Positions 56,453 to 64,000 of a stretch of 64,000 bases of DNA are shown here, one piece after another. Origin of the DNA: Cornus controversa. Taxonomy: Eukaryota; Streptophyta; Magnoliopsida; Cornales; Cornaceae. Positions within the stretch are counted from its first letter, which is position 1. Each line of letters begins with the position of its first letter. Both the position numbers and the translations under genes were made by a program. The notes beneath the pieces are model-generated. The model ran no database searches. It saw only the letters and a program-made list of their open reading frames with translations, and was not told the origin of the DNA. The stretch spans positions 54,145,755-54,209,754 of the forward strand of contig CM048853.1 of assembly GCA_026545225.1 (NCBI GenBank), in the 5' to 3' direction.

Positions 56453-57886
56453 CTAATTTTCCCAAAGAGCAAACACAAACAATTAAAAACGATATATAGT
56501 AACTCAAAACCCCAATATACCTTAAAAGAAAATTAAATCACAAAAAGATTCAAAAACGAAATTAGATAAACGTAAACCCTAACCAAACCAAAACAGGAAC
56601 CCAAAATTGAGCAACAACATAATTGAAAAAGCAAGAGGCACAATCAAATTTGACACTAAGAGAAACATAAAACCATAACATAATACAAATACAAGTTGCA
56701 ACATACTATATACATACAAATATATATAGAGAGAGATTTAAAGCAGCGACAGAGTGAAGATTCTAATTACGCACAAATTCTATATATATATATATATATA
56801 TGGACTCTTAAAAAGTCCATATAGATCTGGCTCAATTCAAATTAGGATTTTAAAAAAGTGTATAAAAGTCTAGGTCTATTAAAAACGTCATTAAGTGATA
56901 AATTTTGATGGATTTGATGGTTGAAGGTATCAATAACGAAGCCCATAACAAATCTAACATTTCCCATAGATTTTGGTGAATTTTTTTTTTTCTGCAGAAT
57001 ACGAACAGTCTTTCTCCATCTCAAGGTTCACTCTTTTTTTTTCTCTTCGTTTTTCTCTTTCTCTCTTCCTAGATTCTCTCTTTGGATATGAGATTAGGAA
57101 AACTTGTAAAACTCGAATTTTCAGGCAAGTTAATTAATGTCTCGCACTATGGGATGGATTAATCCCTTTACACTGTTTGTTAGGAATCAATCCCTTAAGG
57201 CACATGGATTGATCATTCCAATTAATAATCCAATATAACCAAGGTTAAAGGTTCTTCAATTATCTATCTATTGATTTAAGTTAAACCCTATAAGTAAAGT
57301 CAGTATATTTTTTTTTTCTTTTTTTCATAATGTGCAATTGAAATATGAGAAAAGGTTGATATGCAATTTGTATTCATCAGCTGAGTTACTTTATTATCCC
57401 CACTTTTTCGGGATATTTGCACTACACAATAATTTTTAAATAATATATGAGATGATAGATTATCTATTTTGCGTTATAATTACCCGTTGAGACATTGGTT
57501 TACTTGTACGCAAAAATATAATTCAACGATACAAATAAATAAAATATGTTGAAGAAATAATATAAGTTTATAAAATTTCATCAAAGTCTCTAATAAAAGT
57601 CTATACAAATCAATGAAATTCTATAATAGAAATCTATAAAAATAAATAAATTCACATAAATCTGTCACTTAAAAATGTCTTTCAAAATCCTAATTGACTA
57701 CCCCTTATAATTTTATTATTCCAAGTCCCAAAACTTACAGTTTATTCCAAATTCTTTTTCCAATTATAATTCCAAGTCCAAAAGAAAGAAAATTATAGAG
57801 TACTCCGGGGATTCGTTGATTATAGGAATCCCACCGACTGCATCTTCCTATTTTTTAGTTTTTCTATTATGTTGATAATATTAAGG
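56453..57886. other. Intergenic or intronic AT-rich DNA
   Basis: No kinase exon or other gene was recognised. An (at)n run lies at 56783-56801. CT-rich tracts occur at about 57030-57085. The sequence to about 57.1 kb may be old intron of the kinase-like gene. Confidence 0.45.
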
Positions 57887-57893
57887 GCAAAGT

Positions 57894-59111
57894 ACACTCA
57901 CACCTCTTGAGGTTTGCCTCAAACACACTCATGTACAAAGTTTACTTAAATTTTACCCTCACACCCCTGAACAAAATTGCATTAGCAATTTGCATGAAAA
58001 ATTACAATTTTACCCATCAATATAATAACTATATTATATTTAAAAAATCTATTAAAATAAAATGACTAAATTAACCCTTCAACCGATATATTACTATATT
58101 AATTCTTTGAATTATTTTGTTTTATTTTTTAGTTATAAAAAAGAATTGTGAAATAAAGAAAGGAGTCTAATGTGTTTTAGTGATTCGATTTAGCAAATAG
58201 TTTATATTATTTCTCTATTATATGTATGACCCAATATTAGTTGTCATGGAAAAATAAAATTCAATTTGAAGAAATTCAAGATTTGAGACTAAATTTTTTT
58301 TTTATTATTAATCTTGGATGATGTTTTTTTTTTCTTTTTCCCAGTACTTATTTTCAATTTTATCAGTGCCATCACTAATTTTTTTAGTTTTTGAAATAAA
58401 TGTATGCATACTTTGTAATAAAAGGCAAAATGTAAAATATCCTCTTTTAACTTTCTCATAAACTCCTGTACTCTTGTAACACTCTTCATATAGGTGTCCT
58501 CTGTTGTCATCTCTTTACTATTGTCGAGACATCACGGCCACCACCAAAGCCATGTTATCATTGCCAATTTTCAGGTGCACTGCCATAGCAACAGTGAAAG
58601 AGAAAAAATTAAAAGAAAAAAAAGAGAAAATGGTGAAGAATTAAGAGAGAAAAGTAGATAAAACAAAGAAAAGAGAGGGGGGTTAGATGTTGAGAGAGTG
58701 ATTTGGGAAAGAGAGAGAGATGGAGGAAGAGAGAGAAAAAGAGACAAAGTGAGGAGAGAGAGAAAGAAAAAAAAAAAAAAGAGAGGGAGAGAGAGAATTA
58801 GAGAAAGTGAGCTTTGAGGGTGAGAGAGGAGGGAGAAAAGCAATAAGGTAATAAGGGTAGTTTTGTCAAATGAGAAAAAAAGGCTAGGGAGCAATATGGT
58901 ATTTTAATGTGAAAAGTAAGGTTAAAAATGTCTTTTCAGTTAATTAAGGGTAAAACAGACATTTCAAATAATTTTTTGACCGATGAATTTCAATTGGGGG
59001 TTGTGTGCAATCAAACTCTAAACCTCAGGGATGTGAGTGTAAGTTTAAGCAAATTTTGTATATGAGTGTATTTAGGGCAAACCTCAATGGGGTGTGAGTG
59101 CATTTTGTCCT
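57894..59111. mobile_element. TIR transposon with exact 7-bp flanking duplication
   Basis: A 1218-bp element. The left end agggcaaagtacactcacac and the reverse-complemented right end aggacaaaatgcactcacac begin inverted repeats of about 100 bp, sharing tgaggtttgcc and acactcat(a/g)tacaaa. aatatta flanks both sides (57887-57893 and 59112-59118). The interior has a long purine-rich stretch (gagagag/gaaaaa, about 58585-58850). No transposase is encoded. It is most like a non-autonomous Mutator-type element; a 7-bp duplication is slightly short for that group. Confidence 0.75.
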
Positions 59112-59118
59112 AATATTA

Positions 59119-62100
59119 AAGATGCAATTGGTAGGGTTCCAATAGGTAAGGAATCCCGGGATAGTGATGAATAACTTGTAAAAAAAAAGTCTCTCATCTT
59201 TTGATTTTTCCGTTGTTCCTCAATGGGTCGTTTGTTTTATTGGGCCTGGGCCTTCAGAATTGCGATAGAGTTGTTTTCCGTCTTTGTCTTCTATTGGGCC
59301 TGGGCCCTTACAATTACTATGTTTTTTTTTTGGTTGGGTCTGGCCCCGTAGAATTGCTCTAGGGTTGTTACCCTTTTCTGACTTTAGTCTTCTAGTGAAA
59401 TCTTTCTATTATGTTATATATATTTTCTTTCTATCTACTAATAAAAGAAAGTTGCCAATTAAAAGTAGTACAAAGAATTTCCAATTATTTTTTTATTTTT
59501 TTAATTAAAAATATAGATAAAAAAGTTACCAATTAAAACTAACTTCTAATTTTATTGTCTTTTCAAATTCTATATTACTTCTCTCACTCAAACTTCTTCA
59601 AAACTTCTACTATTGTCTTTTTATAATTAAAACAATAGATCAAAAACTTACCTATTAAAACTAACTTGTTATTTTATTGTCTTTTCAAATTTTATATTAC
59701 TTCTCTCACTCAAACTTCTAACTCTATTGTGTTTTCAAATTCTATATTATTTCGGTCTCACTAATTTTAATTATATTGATCTAAGCAAAACAATGTATTT
59801 CCACGCCTTTACAGCAAAAAATCCAAATCAAAGAAATCCAATAAACCCTAAAACAAACAGCAAGCAAATATAGAAACCCTAATGTCTCAACGATCTCTAC
59901 CATAAATAATTTAATTTTCAAGTATATTTTTACTTTAATAAAAAAGAGGCATGTTGTTAAAACTTTTTTCTATTCAGCGTGCGTTTTTAATTAAAAAAAG
60001 AAACTTAACTTTTTAATAAAAAAAGTTACCAACTAAAAGAAACTTCTAATTCTATATTCCTTCTCTCACTAAAACTTTTTCCTAAAATTGCTCGACACTC
60101 CTAAAATTATAAATCAATTAGGCTCCTAAATTATAAAAATTCCTCTACCAACAGCTTAATCATATTCATTGTTGAGTGAGAGGTTGGGTATTCCACATAT
60201 ATATTGAACCTAAAAGGCTTTTAGTTTAGATTTTAGTTTTGCTGTGCTGAGTTTTTTCTTTTTTGGTTAAAGAGAATGTGTTGAAGCTGTTCTTATTTCG
60301 TGGTATTGCAGGAATTTTCTTCGACATTATTTTACCAAAATCGGCAGGTACTTGTTTACCCTTATTTTTAATAACCGAACAAGTTTAAATTTTAGTATTG
60401 GTGTAATGTAATTTGTTTTCTTTTTCTTGGTTAAAGAGAATATAATTAAGCTGTTCTTTTGGCATGATATTGCCGAAAATTGTTTCCCCAAAATCAAATT
60501 GTTTTGCCAAAATCATAGGTACTTCTGTACCCTTATTTTTAATATATGAACAAAACAATTATGTTATATATATATATATATATATATATAACGTGAACAT
60601 TATTTTACAATTGTCGGCAACTCCATTACCAATTCATTCTTTAATTACAAAAGAATTCTATTGTGAATGTTCTACAATTATGTTTTAATTTTATTTATTT
60701 TTTCTCTACCCTGAATGTTCAATGTTTTTCTAGAGATTTAGATGTGATTTTATGGTTAGCCTTTGCATACTTTTTTGTGTATATGAATTATTCATTAAAG
60801 TTTTGAGTGAATATGTGTTTAATGAAATTCACGGGATTTTTGATCAGTAGGTGAATTGTTTAGTTTTTTTTTTTCATAATATTTACTTGAAGATGGTCTA
60901 GCATTGCTATATGGGAATGAGATTGATTAATACATGACCTTCTCGTGCTATTCCGAACAAGCATTCAATGCAATTTAAATCAGGCACTTAGAATATACGA
61001 TTATTTTGAAAAGTTGTAGAGTGTGTGGGCATTAATGGGCTATGCTATATTTTGCAATAGCATAAGATTTTAAAATAGTAATTTATTTAATTAGTAAAAT
61101 ATCATTAAAAAACGTCATGAGTTTAGATTGAGAGTAGTTCCTTACTTTTAAAGGATAATGGAGAAATCAACAAGTCTAATAAGCTTTAAAAGTGTATCAA
61201 ATTCAAATAGGTATAGACACAGTGTATAACCAAAAGTGTGTGCGAGAGATGTGATAGTAACAATACTTACCATACTGGTGAATCACTGTTGAAATTTTCG
61301 GAGTGAATGCTTTGACGGATCAAAATGAAATGGAATGAAACGAGGCTACAGTTTATATTGGGTGAGGGCTGAGCCCACTATTCATCGTTATAGGTACCAA
61401 ATTACAATAATGTCTTTGTCATATTAGTTGTTATAGGTTCCTAATTACAGTAATGTCTTTGCCCATATTACTTGTGCGTGTCACGACATCAAAATTGTTA
61501 CTTTTTTTAAACGGTTGACTTTTGCGATTGTACCCACAATTTATAGAATCAAAATTATTTGCAATGAAAATGTGACTGTTTTATTTTGTTACCAGGTAAT
61601 TTTGATTTGAAAGAAAAAATTGTTTTTTCCTCCTTGCTTGCTTTATATTTTTGATGCAAACAACTATATACTAATACTAAAAGAATGAGTTTGCAAGGAA
61701 AGTTCCAAATTGACATGTATTGGTAGAAATTTGATAAGGTTGAGAGAGGTACGTATGTGTCACGTTGTGAGCTAAAATTTTTTTTACAACATAAATAAAT
61801 TCCAACAACGAATTACTTTTATTTATGGAATGTAACATTTCTACTACACAAAATACCACTTTTGTTGCACAATAGCTCACCATTCACTCACCGATTGAAA
61901 CTTTCTTTATTAAATAACCAACAGGTTAAACTTAAGGAGAGGGTTACCAACTGATTAGTGACATTTTATTTGATGGGACCTGAATTTTTTTTTCATATTC
62001 AAACAACAATAGCCTTGTTGCCTTGTTATTTAATATATAATCATAGCCGTCCAATGTGGCTAAATTCTTGATACTACTTGATAGAAATGTATAGATCAAT

Positions 62101-62430
62101 TAATCCACAATCCTTATCCAAATGCATAGACACAGTGTACATTTGTATGTGTATATGTTTGTTGAACTCTCAAAATGTCATCATGATGTGGTGTTACTTA
62201 TCATCTTTTCTTATCAATGATAATGCATATTACGTATTACGTACTGTACTGTATTAAATCCAAACATAGGATACTCTCTAGAGTAGAGTAGAGCACAACA
62301 GTAAAGTGTAGAAATAGATAACTGGTAGTAATTTCAAAATATGACATAGTCAAAATTACTTTATCACCTTTTCTCGGTGACAAAGACATCTAATAATTAG
62401 AGATATACTATCCACAGTCGCTTGTGGATC
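59119..62430. other. Intergenic DNA with local tandem duplications
   Basis: No gene recognised. Diverged tandem units of about 120 bp (ttaccaattaaaactaactt … ctctcactcaaacttct) lie at about 59525-59755, with a further piece near 60012. Two units of about 130 bp with 164-bp period (ggttaaagagaat…ctgttctt…tacccttatttttaat) lie at 60259-60385 and 60423-60555. A short repeat (gttataggt…aattaca(a/g)taatgtctttg) lies at 61388-61470. Confidence 0.5.
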
Positions 62431-62995
62431 AACACTCTCTCTTCTCATTGGTCACAGAGGCGTGGAGTGTTGGGTTTCCAATGTTTCTCTCTCTTTCTAT
62501 TAAAAGATAACTTTACATTATTTCTAAGTTCAATGAGTGAAAAAAAAACTTGTAATTTACATTAAAAAGGTAATTTTAATCTTTTATGTATCTAACTTAC
62601 CTCGAGGTTCAATGAATAAAAAAGAAAAAAATATTAATATTTTATTTGATTATGATGAAAATAACAAAGAATATAGAAAAAGCGAATAAATAATTAGCTT
62701 TACATATCAAAATTTCATGTTTAATTATTTTTTAAATATTTTTATTCTTAATATTGTTCATTATTTGTCTAGTTTTGTTTTACTTTTTTTCTCTATTCAT
62801 CTAAATCTATGAATTAGATGGAGATCCGAACCAAATTAGTTTTCAAAATTTTAAAATTTTCTCTGCTAACAAAAGAGCACTAAGAAAATGTAACGTTATC
62901 TTATAATGAATACATTGTGTATAGTTCTTCTTTTGGTGTTTTAAATTCAAATATTGATTTACTTCAATAATATGTCAATTCAAATTGTTGAAATA
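62431..62995 (+). repeat. Left arm of a long inverted repeat
   Basis: About 565 bp starting caacactctctcttctcatt. It matches the reverse complement of 63540-64000 over nearly its whole length. Shared landmarks include ttctcattggtcacaga, gcgtggagtgttgggtttcc, aaaaggtaattttaatc and gaaaataacaaagaatatag. The outer border of the partner arm is beyond the window. Confidence 0.85.
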
Positions 62996-63011
62996 AATTA
63001 AAGTCTAAAAT

Positions 63012-63447
63012 TGTCATAAAGGTATTGTTGGCAAAGCCAACTTCTTGGGTTGCGGGCTAATAAAAGCGGACGTGGGACTCGAGTCGAAATGCAACATAAC
63101 TAAGAGAGCTATTCCATTTAGGGTGAGACAAAATGGGTGGGCATCAGGAGCTTGGTGCCAGAGCCGATGGGTCAGATGACAACTACTACACTTATTAGAT
63201 TAGTATTAGCTGCCTATCCCGAAATGGAATGGATTATAATAGAAAGAATGCAAAGCGGGTAGTGCTAGAAGGTCAGGTTTTTTTGGGGAAAAGCTTGTGA
63301 AGAAGAAAGATTATCCTAGCCCGATCGGCAGCTAGCTACTTGCTCTCCCTATCTCTCCCAAACTTCTCCGGATCTTTGACTTGAGTTGTATGAGGCAGAA
63401 ACTCATCCCACGTACCATTCGAAGGTTGAGCCCCACCCCCAACTTCT
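63012..63447 (-). other. Candidate mitochondrion-derived insert with group II intron domain V-like sequence
   Basis: Between the arms lies about 430 bp with higher GC and a different texture (tgcgggctaataaaagcgga, cgtgggactcgag, cctagcccgatcggcagc). At about 63393-63430 the plus strand reads gagttgtatgaggcagaaac followed by tcatcccacgtaccattc. This looks like a decayed version of the conserved hairpin at the 3' end of plant mitochondrial group II introns (gagccgtatgag…gtacggttc). The source gene could not be named. Strand is uncertain. Confidence 0.4.
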
Positions 63448-63540
63448 TTAATAGAAATAGAGAAACATTGGAAACTCAACGCTTCAGGTCTCTTTGACCA
63501 ATGAGAAGAGAGTGTTGAAGCAGCCGCGGATAGCAAACCT
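63448..63540 (-). repeat. Extra inverted copy of the arm's outer end
   Basis: The text ctttaatagaaatagagaaa…cattggaaactcaac…gaccaatgagaagagagtgttg is a second reverse-complement copy of 62431-62507. It is inserted between the organelle-like segment and the inner border of the right arm. It is more diverged than the copy at 63925-64000. Confidence 0.8.
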
Positions 63541-64000
63541 CTTAATTGAACTATTTGGATTGACATATTATGGAAGTAAATCAATATTTGAATTAAAAAT
63601 ACCAAAAGAATAACTTTACGACAGAGAAAAATATAAAATTTTGGAAACTAATTTGGTTAGGATCGCCCTTTAAGGAAAAAAGTAAAACAAAAAATGAAGA
63701 ATAAGAATAAAAATATTCAAAAATAATTAGACATGAAAAATTGACATGTAAGGTTATTTATTTGCTTTTTCTATATTCTTTGTTATTTTCATGATAATCA
63801 AATAAAAAATATTTTTTTTCATTCGTTGAACCTCGAGATAAATTATATAAATAAAGGATTAAAATTACCTTTTTAATGTAACTTACAAACTTTTTTTTTT
63901 TTCACTCGTTAAACCTAGAGGTAATGTAAAATTATCTTTTAATAGAAAGAGAGAGAAACATTGGAAACCCAACACTCCACGCATCTGTGACCAATGAGAA
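63541..64000 (-). repeat. Right arm of the long inverted repeat, cut by window end
   Basis: Reverse complement of the left arm: ggattgacatattatggaag at about 63550 pairs with 62960-62990, and aacattggaaacccaacact near 63957 pairs with about 62465-62490. The window ends inside this arm. Confidence 0.85.

Noticed and set aside
58571..58894. Minus-strand 107-codon leucine/serine-rich open frame
   Set aside because: It is the translation of the purine-rich tract inside a TIR element; low complexity.
62431..64000. CRISPR-like or bacterial repeat structure
   Set aside because: Long diverged inverted arms in a plant nuclear context; no short regular direct repeats with unique spacers.

Overview
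The window looks like nuclear DNA of a flowering plant, most likely a eudicot. It is AT-rich. Its genes are split by GT-AG introns. It carries a two-domain fasciclin-like arabinogalactan protein, CC-NBS-LRR resistance-gene debris, and a typical plant transposon mix (L1-type and RTE-type LINEs, Ty1/copia, hAT- and Mutator-like short elements). The species cannot be named from the sequence alone. I see no CRISPR array, operon, prophage or convincing tRNA/rRNA gene.

Three host genes look functional. (1) At 885-5301 (+) are the last three exons of a TVP38/TMEM64 (VTT/DedA) membrane protein; its 5' exons lie outside the window and its last intron holds a dead RTE LINE. (2) At 30495-36245 (-) is a complete seven-exon VMS1/ANKZF1-type peptidyl-tRNA hydrolase of ribosome quality control. 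(3) At 44939-46207 (-) is a single-exon FLA8/FLA10-like GPI-anchored cell-wall protein.

Region by region: 1-5.3 kb is the VTT gene. 7.3-9.6 kb is a scrambled CC-NBS-LRR pseudogene containing an inverted duplication that could fold into a long hairpin. 11.7-12.4 kb is a hAT MITE with an 8-bp target-site duplication (TSD). 12.7-18.7 kb is a nearly full-length but dead L1-type LINE with its poly(A) tail. 18.7-23.4 kb holds three inverted-repeat elements in a row, one carrying a captured fragment of a DUF7086-type host gene (Pack-MULE-like). 24.4-27.3 kb has more NBS-LRR debris and a LINE zinc-finger fragment. 29.66-30.19 kb is a decayed copy of the last intron/exon of the VTT gene. 30.5-36.2 kb is VMS1. 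36.3-44.4 kb is MITE-rich intergenic DNA. 44.9-46.2 kb is the FLA gene with a Mutator-like element starting about 440 bp upstream of its start codon. 49.8-50.4 kb has local tandem and inverted repeats. 50.7-56.4 kb is a copia element with seemingly identical LTRs, an intact gag and a wrecked pol, inserted in an Aurora-kinase-like exon remnant. 57.9-59.1 kb is another TIR element. 62.4-64.0 kb is a long inverted repeat enclosing what looks like mitochondrial group II intron DNA.

The three host genes show no functional link to each other. The dominant theme is repeat insertion, gene-fragment capture and inverted duplication. The most unusual items are the recently moved gag-only copia element, the CNL inverted duplication, the gene-capturing TIR element and the inverted repeat around organelle-like sequence.
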